A stretch of 64,000 bases of DNA, from contig CAYVBQ010000020.1 in NCBI GenBank assembly GCA_964449775.1, forward strand, positions 1-64,000. Direction: 5' to 3'. This DNA is from Fen-1258 sp964449775. Its GTDB lineage: Bacteria > Bacteroidota > Ignavibacteria > Ignavibacteriales > Melioribacteraceae. This document shows, piece after piece, positions 1 through 7,204 of the stretch. Within the stretch, counting starts at the first letter, position 1. Every line of letters starts with the position of its first letter. The notes under the pieces were generated by a model. It did not search any database. It was not told the origin of the DNA and saw only the letters and a list, made by a program, of their open reading frames with translations. The translations under genes and the position numbers were made by a program.

Positions 1-102
1 GAGCTGGAACAACTGCTTCAACAAAAAGTTGATGTTATTTCTGTTCGCGCAATTCGTGGCAGATTAAAAGAAAACATACTTAAAGAGTCGCTTCCTTTAT
101 GA
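1..102 (+). CDS. C-terminal end of an MNT-family nucleotidyltransferase (partial, 5' cut)
   Basis: Frame 1 is open from the first base to TGA at 100-102 and encodes 33 residues ending in RLKENILKESLPL. This matches the usual tail of small MNT nucleotidyltransferases (MntA type), where a VDVIS-like strand is followed by a basic helix. The stop overlaps the start of the HEPN gene (ATGA, 99-102), the standard order for MNT/HEPN toxin-antitoxin pairs. In known pairs the MNT protein is the antitoxin and AMPylates the HEPN RNase. The catalytic GSxxxG region lies outside the window, so the family call rests on the tail and the neighbour. Confidence 0.7.
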   Translation, partial: ELEQLLQQKVDVISVRAIRGRLKENILKESLPL

Positions 103-440
103 GAAATGATATAGAGTGGTTAAAAGATATTCTTGATGCAATTGGACAAATTGAAAAGTATGCTCTACTTGGTAAAGAAAAATATATGCTTGATGAATTG
201 ATACAGACATGGATGATTCATCATCTGCAAATAATTGGCGAAGCGGCAAATAAACTTTCCACAACTATTCAAGAAAAGTATACTGAAGTTAAGTGGTACC
301 AGATTGTTGGAATGAGAAACTTAATTATCCATGAATATTTTGGCGTTGATCTAGATGAAATATGGAACACTGTTGTTAACGATATTCCTATATTCAAAGT
401 GACCATATTGAAAATGATAAACGATTTTAATGAGCGATAA
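99..440 (+). CDS. HEPN-domain (HepT-like, DUF86) toxin RNase
   Basis: This is a 113-residue all-helical protein of the usual HepT length. The HEPN catalytic motif RxxxxH is visible as RNLIIHEYF near residues 73-81, with the Tyr after the His that the MNT partner AMPylates in characterised HepT/MntA systems. The conserved IIGEAANKL segment precedes it. The ATG overlaps the stop of the upstream nucleotidyltransferase by four bases, so the two are translationally coupled. The predicted role is an RNA-cleaving toxin held inactive by its partner; the cleavage target cannot be read from sequence. No truncation is seen. Confidence 0.88.
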   Translation: MRNDIEWLKDILDAIGQIEKYALLGKEKYMLDELIQTWMIHHLQIIGEAANKLSTTIQEKYTEVKWYQIVGMRNLIIHEYFGVDLDEIWNTVVNDIPIFKVTILKMINDFNER

Positions 441-507
441 ATAATTAATAGGCGGTAACTAGAAAAAATAAAAGAAGAACAAAATAATTAGCGCAGCTAT
501 TGCTGTG

Positions 508-650
508 TTCTGATGTGAAAACTGGCAAGTTTCAAAACCCAAGAACAAGCAAGAGAGTTGCGTCCAGAAATGGACGCGCTTTCTTATGTCTTTGGGTTGG
601 GCATGCCAGTGCCTCACATCAGGATGTAATGAAAGTTGCGTCCTTTTTTT
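508..650 (+). ncRNA. Candidate structured RNA with nested perfect stems and a T-tract
   Basis: Four nested pairings can be read directly. 509-518 pairs with 614-623 (10 bp, one G-U). 521-527 pairs with 604-610 (7 bp, perfect). 536-542 pairs with 592-598 (7 bp, perfect). 560-566 pairs with 571-577 (7 bp, perfect) around a GAAA loop. The decamer AGTTGCGTCC at 556-565 recurs at 634-643, directly before seven Ts. The strand 572-577 (GGACGC) could therefore pair with either copy, which is a switch- or attenuator-like arrangement. A 91-codon frame crosses the element, but the base pairing explains the sequence better. It is not a tRNA, SRP RNA or riboswitch class I recognise. Strand is inferred from the T-tract. 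Confidence 0.6.
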
Positions 651-803
651 ATTTCAGTATAAATGACGTTAGAAAATTGAGATGCATTAGAATTTTCCTG
701 GTTATTATTAAATCTGTCTTCCTTTTTAACGATGTATTAGAATTGAATAATCATTTGATAGTTAGGTTGTTATAACATTATCCGAAAAAACGGAGAAGAG
801 AAA

Positions 804-1016
804 ATGGTTCAAAAATCACTTTTAGACCAAAGAGCAGAGACTGAAACATTCTTAAAAACTTGTAGCGCAAAGGAGATTGTCCCGAATGCAGTAGTTGAGT
901 GTCTTGTCACAAAACCTACTTGTAATTGCTTTTTCCATTTTGGAATGAAAATTTTTTGTTCACACCAACTAAAAAATGAAATTGTAAAGCGCACACTTGA
1001 AGAAAAAAATATTTGA
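804..1016 (+). CDS. Small hypothetical protein, cysteine-containing
   Basis: This 70-residue frame starts at ATG behind a good Shine-Dalgarno (GGAGAAGAG, 792-800). I recognise no family. The middle carries the cluster CNCFFHFGMKIFCSH, so metal binding is possible but unproven. The C-terminal third is charged and helical in character. It lies 54 bases upstream of the HicB-like gene in the same direction, but it lacks the small basic HicA fold and its catalytic His, so it is not an obvious HicA partner. An overlapping antisense frame of similar length exists; the ribosome-binding site favours the plus strand. Confidence 0.4.
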   Translation: MVQKSLLDQRAETETFLKTCSAKEIVPNAVVECLVTKPTCNCFFHFGMKIFCSHQLKNEIVKRTLEEKNI

Positions 1017-1070
1017 AAAAGAGATATTCGTAATATATCTTTCAAATGATCAAATAAAATCAGGTATAAA

Positions 1071-1268
1071 ATGACTTATACAATAGTTTACGAAAAGATA
1101 AAAGAGAGCAATTTTCCGCCAGGGTATTTTTATGCTCACATTCCAAGTCTAGATCTAACAACTCATGGATTGGGAATTGAAGGTGCAGAGCGTGCAGTAA
1201 AAGATTTATTAAAACTCTGGTTGGAAGAGAGAGAATCTAATGGTGAAGTAGTTTCAGAAAAATTTTAA
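1071..1268 (+). CDS. HicB-like antitoxin-family protein
   Basis: This 65-residue protein has the HicB-like pattern: an N-terminal strand (TYTIVYEKI), then FPPGYFYAHIPSLDL-TTHG, and a helix rich in A, L and K. This resembles the partial RNase H fold of HicB antitoxins and of solitary HicB-like proteins. No HicA toxin is found on either side. The C-terminal DNA-binding domain of full HicB is also absent, so this may be a solitary member or a relic. No strong Shine-Dalgarno is seen. The fold assignment is fairly secure; an antitoxin function is inference. Confidence 0.65.
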   Translation: MTYTIVYEKIKESNFPPGYFYAHIPSLDLTTHGLGIEGAERAVKDLLKLWLEERESNGEVVSEKF

Positions 1269-1430
1269 AGCAATCGAATAGTACAATAGAAGAATTCAAG
1301 AAATTATAATAGCATCTTTCGTTTCATCCCGAAACAAATTCGGGAGAAGCTCTTTCACGTTACACCTCAGCAACTTTTCTCATTTTTTAATAACTTTCAA
1401 TCCGCTAAAAATGATTATGTTTGATTTGCA

Positions 1431-2477
1431 ATGACTGAATACCAGTTAAAAGATAGAGAAAAAGCGATTCTGCGGTTTGTGATTCATCAATTTATACTCA
1501 CTGCAAATCCGGTTGGCTCGCGAAACATTTCGAAGAGATGCGATATCGGTCTGTCTCCGGCGTCTATTAGGAATATTATGTCTGACCTTGAGGATACTGG
1601 ATTTCTAAATCATCCGCACACATCTGCCGGAAGAGTTCCCACCGATAAGGGTTACAGATTTTATGTTGACTCTTTGATGGATCCGCCTATGCTCGATCAA
1701 ACGGCAAAAAATATAATTGATGGTAATTTGAGTTCTGCCCCAACCGGAACCGAAGAACTTCTCAGAGTTACGTCAAACATCTTAAGCGATTTGACAAATC
1801 AACTTGCTATGGTTACTTATCCTAAGTTTGAGCAGGCAGTGCTTCAAAAAATTCAAATCGTTACACTCTCTTCAACAAGAATTTTAGTTGTTGTAAGTGT
1901 TAATTCCGGAATGATAAAAACTATTACTCTGGAGATTGACGCCGAGGTTAATGAAGAACAGATTGCATCAGTTCAACAATTTTTAAATGAACGCTTATCG
2001 GGATTAAAATTTTCCGAAATCAGAAATTCATTTGAAGATAGAGTAAAAGATTTAAACTCGGAAACATATCGCCCAATCATACGGGTGTTCTTAGAATCGG
2101 TGGATAAGATTTTTAATGATTTAAGCAGTGAAAAGGCAATAATCTCCGGAACGAAAAATATTTTGAAACAACCTGAATTCGAGAATGTTAATCACCTTCA
2201 AAGTGTTATTGAACTCGTAGAGAATCAAGATATCATCATTCATATTTTTGATGAGAAGAAACAACCGATTGAAGGTGAGGTCACAATCACTATTGGTCAA
2301 GAAATTCGAGAAGAAAAATTTTCAGATTACAGTATGATTTCAAAAGAGTATAAAATAGGTGATATGCACGGTACACTTGGCATTATGGGACCAAAAAGAA
2401 TGGATTACTCAAAAATTGTTGCCGCTGTAGTTTACATTGCAGAGCAACTTACACAAGAATTAACTAAACAGAGATAA
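1431..2477 (+). CDS. hrcA: Heat-inducible transcription repressor HrcA
   Basis: The 348-residue protein has the full HrcA length. Residues about 5-75 form the winged-helix domain with the family-typical ASIRNIMSDLE and HTSAGRVPTDKGYRFYVD segments. A GAF-like domain follows, and the C-terminus is typical (TLGIMGPKRMDYSKIVAAV). HrcA represses class I heat-shock genes by binding CIRCE operators and is released when GroEL is titrated. It heads an operon with grpE (14-base gap) and dnaJ. I could not find a CIRCE element (TTAGCACTC-N9-GAGTGCTAA) in 1269-1430, so autoregulation is not evident here. The ATG start gives the expected N-terminus. Confidence 0.97.
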   Translation: MTEYQLKDREKAILRFVIHQFILTANPVGSRNISKRCDIGLSPASIRNIMSDLEDTGFLNHPHTSAGRVPTDKGYRFYVDSLMDPPMLDQTAKNIIDGNLSSAPTGTEELLRVTSNILSDLTNQLAMVTYPKFEQAVLQKIQIVTLSSTRILVVVSVNSGMIKTITLEIDAEVNEEQIASVQQFLNERLSGLKFSEIRNSFEDRVKDLNSETYRPIIRVFLESVDKIFNDLSSEKAIISGTKNILKQPEFENVNHLQSVIELVENQDIIIHIFDEKKQPIEGEVTITIGQEIREEKFSDYSMISKEYKIGDMHGTLGIMGPKRMDYSKIVAAVVYIAEQLTQELTKQR

Positions 2478-2491
2478 ATCACTAACTAACT

Positions 2492-3160
2492 ATGGAAGAA
2501 GAAAAATTGAATAAACAAAACAGTTCGAAAGAAGAAGACAATAATAAAATCCCGATTGAGAGAGAAGAAAATTTGGTAGGAGAAAATGAAACTCAGCCGA
2601 GTGAGACGGTGCTAAATGAAACTGAGCTTAAAAATGCTCTCGAAAAAATTTCTGAGATCGAGAAACAGAATGTCGAATTGAAAGACGCACTTTTAAGAAA
2701 GGCTGCTGAGTTTGAAAACTTTAAACGTCGCAATGAAAATGATCAACTCAATATTCTAAAATATGCTGCCGAATCTTTTATTAGAAATATTCTGCCAATC
2801 TATGATGATCTTGAGCGTTCTCTTTCTCACATTGATGAAGCTACAAATTTCGATTCAACAAAGAAAGGATTGCTGCTTGTCTATGAAAAGTTTGGAAAGA
2901 TTCTTGATAATCAGGGCGTAAAAAAAATTGATGCGAAAGGAAAACCGTTTGATGTTCATTTTCATGAAGCATTGATGCAGCAGCCGGCGGAAGGAATACC
3001 TCCTCATACCATACTTGAAGTTCTAGAGCCCGGATACATGTATAAAGATAGAGTTATTCGTCATGCTAAAGTGATTGTTAGTCAAGAAATGAATCATTCG
3101 CAAAATCAGCATGATGGTACAGGTAACAATAACAATGACAATTCAACTGAGCAAGAGTAG
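2492..3160 (+). CDS. grpE: GrpE nucleotide exchange factor of DnaK
   Basis: The protein has 222 residues. About the first 45 are an acidic, low-complexity extension. Residues about 45-100 form the long coiled-coil helix of GrpE (LRKAAEFENFKRRNENDQ), followed by the beta domain with the signature VLEPGYMYKDRVIRHAKVIVSQ (positions about 175-200). The tail is rich in Asn, Gln and His. GrpE releases ADP from DnaK and acts as a thermosensor. The gene lies between hrcA and dnaJ with short gaps, so it is co-transcribed with them. dnaK itself is not in the window. Confidence 0.96.
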   Translation: MEEEKLNKQNSSKEEDNNKIPIEREENLVGENETQPSETVLNETELKNALEKISEIEKQNVELKDALLRKAAEFENFKRRNENDQLNILKYAAESFIRNILPIYDDLERSLSHIDEATNFDSTKKGLLLVYEKFGKILDNQGVKKIDAKGKPFDVHFHEALMQQPAEGIPPHTILEVLEPGYMYKDRVIRHAKVIVSQEMNHSQNQHDGTGNNNNDNSTEQE

Positions 3161-3172
3161 AGGAAAGTTTTA

Positions 3173-4279
3173 ATGGCAAAGAGAGATTATTACGAAATTT
3201 TGGGAGTCGGAAAAAGTGCTTCACAGGACGAGATAAAAAAAGCATATAGAAAGCTTGCTATGAAATTTCATCCGGATAAAAACCCGGGTGATAAACAAGC
3301 AGAAGAAAATTTTAAAGAAGCAGCAGAGGCTTATGAAGTTCTCAGCAGCGACGAGAAACGGACCAAGTATGACCGCTTCGGGCATGGTGGTTTAAAAGGT
3401 GATCCGAATTTTCATGGATTTTCAAATGTAAACGATATCTTCAGTCACTTTTCAGATATTTTCGGAGGATCATCAATTTTTGATGAGTTCTTCGGCGGTT
3501 CTCAGCAGCAGAGATCCCGACAACGCTCATCAGGTCAACCCGGTTCGGATTTGAAAATTTCTTTGAAACTTACTCTTGAAGAAATTGCAACCGGAACAAC
3601 TAAAAAAGTTAAGATTAAGAAATACAATAAATGTTCTTCATGCAACGGTTCAGGCGCTAAAAGTTCGTCATCGTTCAAAACATGTTCGGTTTGTAACGGA
3701 ACCGGGGAAATACGGCAAGTATCCAGATCGATTTTCGGACAATTTGTTAACATTGCCCCTTGTAACAATTGCAGTGGAACCGGAAAAATTATTTCCGAAC
3801 CATGCACAACATGTTCTGGCGATGGACGCATTCAAGATGAATCTACAATTAAGATAAATGTTCCGGCAGGTGTGTTTGATGGGAATTATATGACGCTTCG
3901 CGGTGAAGGTAACGCCGGAAAAAATAGCGGAGCTGCAGGAGATATAATTGTTCTCTTTGAAGAACTCCCGCATCAATTTTTTACACGCGACGGTGACAAT
4001 GTTATTCATGAATTATTCATTAGTTATCCTGAAGCCGTGTTAGGTACAGAAGTGGAAGTTCCGACATTGAATGGAAGAGCAAAATTAAAAATTGAAGCCG
4101 GTACTCTACCCGGAAAATTTTTGAAAATGCGTGAAAAGGGAATTCAACACTTAAATAGTCATGGTGCGGGTGATCAGCTTGTTAAGATTAACATACATGT
4201 TCCTAAAAATGTTACTGCAAAGGAAAAAGAAATGTTGAAAGAATTGCAGAAGCTTCCGAACATGAAAATCTCTTACTAA
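3173..4279 (+). CDS. dnaJ: Chaperone DnaJ (type I Hsp40)
   Basis: The 368-residue protein shows every domain of a class I DnaJ. The J domain is at 1-70 with HPD at 33-35, and a Gly/Phe-rich linker covers about 72-122. The zinc-binding region starts near 154 with four CxxCxGxG-type repeats (CSSCNGSG, CSVCNGTG, CNNCSGTG, CTTCSGDG). The C-terminal substrate-binding beta domains follow. In the fourth repeat the last position pair is GDG. DnaJ delivers unfolded clients to DnaK and stimulates its ATPase. It is 12 bases downstream of grpE, at the end of the hrcA operon. Confidence 0.97.
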   Translation: MAKRDYYEILGVGKSASQDEIKKAYRKLAMKFHPDKNPGDKQAEENFKEAAEAYEVLSSDEKRTKYDRFGHGGLKGDPNFHGFSNVNDIFSHFSDIFGGSSIFDEFFGGSQQQRSRQRSSGQPGSDLKISLKLTLEEIATGTTKKVKIKKYNKCSSCNGSGAKSSSSFKTCSVCNGTGEIRQVSRSIFGQFVNIAPCNNCSGTGKIISEPCTTCSGDGRIQDESTIKINVPAGVFDGNYMTLRGEGNAGKNSGAAGDIIVLFEELPHQFFTRDGDNVIHELFISYPEAVLGTEVEVPTLNGRAKLKIEAGTLPGKFLKMREKGIQHLNSHGAGDQLVKINIHVPKNVTAKEKEMLKELQKLPNMKISY

Positions 4280-4347
4280 TAGAATTCTTAGTTCTTACTC
4301 TTTCTGATTTTTTCATTAATTCAGTCTAAAATTTTTTTGGTTGGCTG

Positions 4348-4857
4348 ATGAAACATTTAGAAAAAATTTCAAAAAAAATTGGTTTTACTTACACTGAAAC
4401 AAATATTGTCCTTTTTATTCTTCTGGCTTGCCTTATCGGAATTACAGTCAATATCATTAAAAGTGTGAAGAACGATAAGACATTCCTTGAATTCAATTAC
4501 AAGCAAGAAGATAGTCTTTTCAACGCCGCCTCCGGTGATCCAGGCATCGGGGATTCGGCAAGTAATCCGGGAGAGAAAAATATTGCTTCTCAACGCGAAC
4601 TTTTAGATTTTACAAAAGAGAAATTCCAAGAAAGAAATACGAAAAAAATTTCTTCTCTTCAAAAAATAATTAACATAAATGTTGCGAATATATCTGAATT
4701 GACTCAATTGCCCGGATTTGGAGAAAAGACAGCTGCCGCTCTTATAGATTATAGACAGAAGCATGGCAGAATAAAATTTTTGAATGAACTATTGAAAGTA
4801 AAAGGTATCGGCAAAAAGAAACTTGAAAAAATTAAGAGTCTTATCACTCTTGAATGA
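4348..4857 (+). CDS. ComEA-like helix-hairpin-helix protein, membrane-anchored
   Basis: The protein has 169 residues. A single hydrophobic segment near residues 20-40 anchors it, and a polar linker covers about 45-105. The C-terminal 65 residues form a tandem helix-hairpin-helix domain: NVANISELTQLPGFGEKTAA followed by LLKVKGIGKKKLEKI. This is the layout of ComEA, the non-specific double-strand DNA receptor used in natural transformation, although similar proteins also occur outside competence systems. No other competence genes are adjacent, but the next gene encodes a PilM-like protein. DNA binding is well supported; a role in uptake is inference. Confidence 0.8.
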   Translation: MKHLEKISKKIGFTYTETNIVLFILLACLIGITVNIIKSVKNDKTFLEFNYKQEDSLFNAASGDPGIGDSASNPGEKNIASQRELLDFTKEKFQERNTKKISSLQKIININVANISELTQLPGFGEKTAAALIDYRQKHGRIKFLNELLKVKGIGKKKLEKIKSLITLE

Positions 4858-4886
4858 CATCCTTTATCAAATAGAAATGAGTTATT

Positions 4887-5801
4887 GTGTTTAACAATCA
4901 TATCGGAATAAATTTAACAGAGACCAAACTTCAGCTTGTAGAAATAAGTTTCAAGGATGATTCTTTTTATTTAGAAAATGTCGATCAGACAATTCACACA
5001 GAAAATCTTACAACAGCTTTCTCAGAAGATAAGCTAATAAGCATACTACAATCATCGTTCAATAAAATCGCAAAGAGAAAACCGCTCAATTCATCAAGCG
5101 TTTCTTTTGCTTTACCTAACAATTACTTCAAAATTTTTGAAGTTCCTTATGACGATTCCCTTGTAAAAAAAGATTTACATGAACATTTCCGCTGGGAAAT
5201 ATCCATTCTCTTTCCGGAATGTGATAAAGACAATTTTTTTATTCAGCACATCGAAATTGATAAAAGTGCAATCCGTTCCGAAAAGAGAGCAATCATTTTT
5301 GCCGTTGCTAAAAATTTGGTAACCTCAATCAATAAATTTTGCAGGAAAAATACACTTGACCTAAAATACATTGATAATGCTCATCTCGCATCAAATGCTT
5401 TTCTATATCTTGACAAGCAACAAGCTAACAACGAAATTACGCTGAGTATTTATGTTGATCAGAAGTTCTCTTCGATCTCTGCAATGGATGGTATTTTCCC
5501 TTTCTATTTTAAGGTTCTTGACCCGTCGGCGCAAAATATTTTTGATGAGCTTACTGCAGCTGTCAATAAATTAAATGATTTTAATTTGTCTCTCAACGAT
5601 TTCAACAGAGTATTACTTTACGGACAAGATCTTACAGACGAATTTGAGAACAAAATGAAAAACTTTTTTGGTCAGTCACTTAAAATAGTAAATCCTTTTG
5701 AGCGACTAAGAACTGAGGAGAGCATCATAAAAAATCCGTTATATCGAATAAAATTCAATTCTTTCACAGCCGCTACCGGCATTGCAATCAGAATTGTCTG
5801 A
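4887..5801 (+). CDS. PilM-like actin-fold protein (tentative)
   Basis: The 304-residue protein starts at GTG (4887). Its N-terminus reads HIGINLTETKLQLVEI, like the first phosphate loop of actin/FtsA/PilM ATPases (GIDLG-type). A segment with FALPNNYFKIFEVPYDD then FRWEISILFPE corresponds in order to the PilM pattern of a peptide-binding and dimer region. PilM is the cytoplasmic scaffold that binds PilN in type IV pilus machines. No pilN, pilO or pilQ follows, so the assignment is by fold only. The stop overlaps the start of rsmD by one base (TGATG), which indicates co-transcription. Confidence 0.5.
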   Translation: MFNNHIGINLTETKLQLVEISFKDDSFYLENVDQTIHTENLTTAFSEDKLISILQSSFNKIAKRKPLNSSSVSFALPNNYFKIFEVPYDDSLVKKDLHEHFRWEISILFPECDKDNFFIQHIEIDKSAIRSEKRAIIFAVAKNLVTSINKFCRKNTLDLKYIDNAHLASNAFLYLDKQQANNEITLSIYVDQKFSSISAMDGIFPFYFKVLDPSAQNIFDELTAAVNKLNDFNLSLNDFNRVLLYGQDLTDEFENKMKNFFGQSLKIVNPFERLRTEESIIKNPLYRIKFNSFTAATGIAIRIV

Positions 5802-6364
5802 TGAGAATTATTGCCGGTCAATTCAAAGGGCGAGTAATCAAATTTCCAAATTCTAAATTAGTTCGCCCAACAACAGACAAAACAAAAGAATCTATATTCA
5901 ATTACCTTGTTCACTCAATAAATTTTGATGGAGTAAAAGTTTGCGATATTTACGCAGGCTCTGGATCACTGGGCTTAGAGGCTTTAAGCCGGGGAGCTGC
6001 GGAAGTTCATTTTGTGGAAAAAGATTTCCACGTATCCAAAATGTTACAGGAAAATATTTCATCTCTCCAAGCGGACGAAGAATGCAAAATATTTAGAATG
6101 GATGCAGTTAGGTTTTCAAAAATTACCGATCACGATAATTATGATTTGATCCTTGCCGATCCGCCATTCTTCAAAGATGATATTCACCTTGTTGTGAAGA
6201 ATATTTTTGAGAATAAATTTCTTACAGATGATGGAATTATGCTGGTTGAGAGGTCGATCCAAACCAAGAGTGAAGATGAAGATGCGTTTGGATCCGAAGC
6301 TTTCAAGAGAATGGGAGATAGCTTGATCTATCTTTTCGAAAATAGGTTGGTAGAAGGTGCTTAA
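5801..6364 (+). CDS. rsmD: 16S rRNA (guanine(966)-N2)-methyltransferase RsmD
   Basis: The 187-residue protein has the normal RsmD length. It starts with the family hallmark MRIIAGQFKGR and has a PTTDKTKESIFNYL segment. The SAM-binding motif I is VCDIYAGSGSLGLEALSRGA (about 48-67), and the catalytic NPPY-type motif is ADPPF near residue 120. RsmD methylates G966 of 16S rRNA in the 30S subunit. The rsmD-coaD order seen here is common in many bacteria. It is translationally coupled to the PilM-like gene before it. Confidence 0.94.
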   Translation: MRIIAGQFKGRVIKFPNSKLVRPTTDKTKESIFNYLVHSINFDGVKVCDIYAGSGSLGLEALSRGAAEVHFVEKDFHVSKMLQENISSLQADEECKIFRMDAVRFSKITDHDNYDLILADPPFFKDDIHLVVKNIFENKFLTDDGIMLVERSIQTKSEDEDAFGSEAFKRMGDSLIYLFENRLVEGA

Positions 6365-6398
6365 TAGAAAAAGTTTATCGGAACTTGCTTCGTGTTTA

Positions 6399-6437
6399 AA
6401 AAACCCTTCCCTTTGGGAAGGGTAGGGATGGGCTTTT
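6399..6437. repeat. Perfect hairpin CCCTTCCC-TTT-GGGAAGGG
   Basis: An 8-bp perfect stem (6404-6411 with 6415-6422) has a TTT loop. It is preceded by six As on the plus strand, so on the minus strand it would read as a stem followed by a T-run. A related AAAAAGCCCTTCCC sequence opens the hairpin after pepF at 28977. It could end antisense transcription or act as a general repeat between rsmD and coaD. Confidence 0.6.
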
Positions 6438-6486
6438 ACTTTCACGCAAAGTATTATATTTTATCACCCAATAAATTAGAGTAATT

Positions 6487-6969
6487 ATGGCAAAGGTGAT
6501 TTACCCCGGTACATTCGACCCCGTTACAAACGGACACATTGATATAGTGAGCCGCGCTATCGAATTATTTGAAGAAGTGATTGTGACGGTGGCTAGAAAT
6601 CCAGGCAAGACTTCCTTATTCACAGTTGAAGAACGCCTGGAAATGCTTAAAGAAAGTCTGAAGGACTACAAACGTGTTGTAGTTGACTCCTTTGACGGAT
6701 TAGTTGTTAATCACGCAAAGCAAGTTGGAGCAGTTGGAATTATCAGAGGTTTACGCGCGATAAGTGATTTTGAATATGAATTCCAGATGGCTCTGATGAA
6801 TAGAAAACTTGCGGGAGAGATCACAACAATTCTTTTGATGCCGCACGCGAGGTATACTTATCTCAACTCTACTATAGTACGTAACCTTGCGCAATTTCAA
6901 GGGGATGTCTCGGAATTTGTACCACCTATTGTTGTAGAGAAGTTGAAAATTAAATTTCCTAAAAAATAA
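6487..6969 (+). CDS. coaD: Phosphopantetheine adenylyltransferase CoaD
   Basis: The 160-residue protein has the exact family length. It begins with YPGTFDPVTNGHIDIV, in which TNGH at residues 14-17 is the nucleotidyltransferase (T/H)xGH motif. The family-specific RGLRAISDFEYEFQMALMNRK region and the C-terminal STIVRNLAQFQGDVSEFVP are also present. CoaD adenylylates 4'-phosphopantetheine to dephospho-CoA, the penultimate step of coenzyme A synthesis. It follows rsmD after a 122-base gap that contains a hairpin, so a separate promoter is possible. Confidence 0.97.
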   Translation: MAKVIYPGTFDPVTNGHIDIVSRAIELFEEVIVTVARNPGKTSLFTVEERLEMLKESLKDYKRVVVDSFDGLVVNHAKQVGAVGIIRGLRAISDFEYEFQMALMNRKLAGEITTILLMPHARYTYLNSTIVRNLAQFQGDVSEFVPPIVVEKLKIKFPKK

Positions 6970-7007
6970 TAAGGCGACATGTTTGGATTGCCCTTTTATT
7001 AAACTTT

Positions 7008-7040
7008 TATCAAGTATCAAGTATCCAGAATCCAGAATCG
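7008..7040. repeat. Interspersed repeat with CAAGTATC/CCAGAATC units
   Basis: Short tandem units (ATCAAGT repeated, then ATCCAGA repeated) precede the ppiD-like gene. Related sequence occurs at 14427-14513 and 23912-23933 in this window, always outside genes. It looks like a dispersed simple-sequence family; no function is suggested by position. Confidence 0.5.
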
Positions 7041-7204
7041 TCGTGCATGGATTTTCGATTGGTCACATTTCTTTTTCTACGTAGAGAATTTTTGGCTCGT
7101 TTCCAATGGATTTGGTTCAACAAACAAAAATTGCATTTGAAAGGGGGTTACTCTAAATTTAGCCCCTAAAATTTTTACTATTTCTAAATCGGAGGTTGTT
7201 TTCT

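Noticed and set aside
508..650. Retron msr-msd RNA
   Set aside because: No reverse transcriptase gene is nearby and the flanking inverted repeats needed for a retron are not placed correctly.
500..775. 91-codon plus-strand frame over the structured RNA
   Set aside because: The sequence is explained by nested base pairing, there is no ribosome site, and the translation matches no family. It would need synonymous-site conservation in relatives to be credible.
809..1045. 78-codon minus-strand frame
   Set aside because: It lies antisense to the small ORF at 804-1016, which has a good Shine-Dalgarno; the minus frame has none.
3535..4009. Antisense and out-of-frame frames inside dnaJ
   Set aside because: They are shadows of the Cys/Gly-rich coding sequence of dnaJ.
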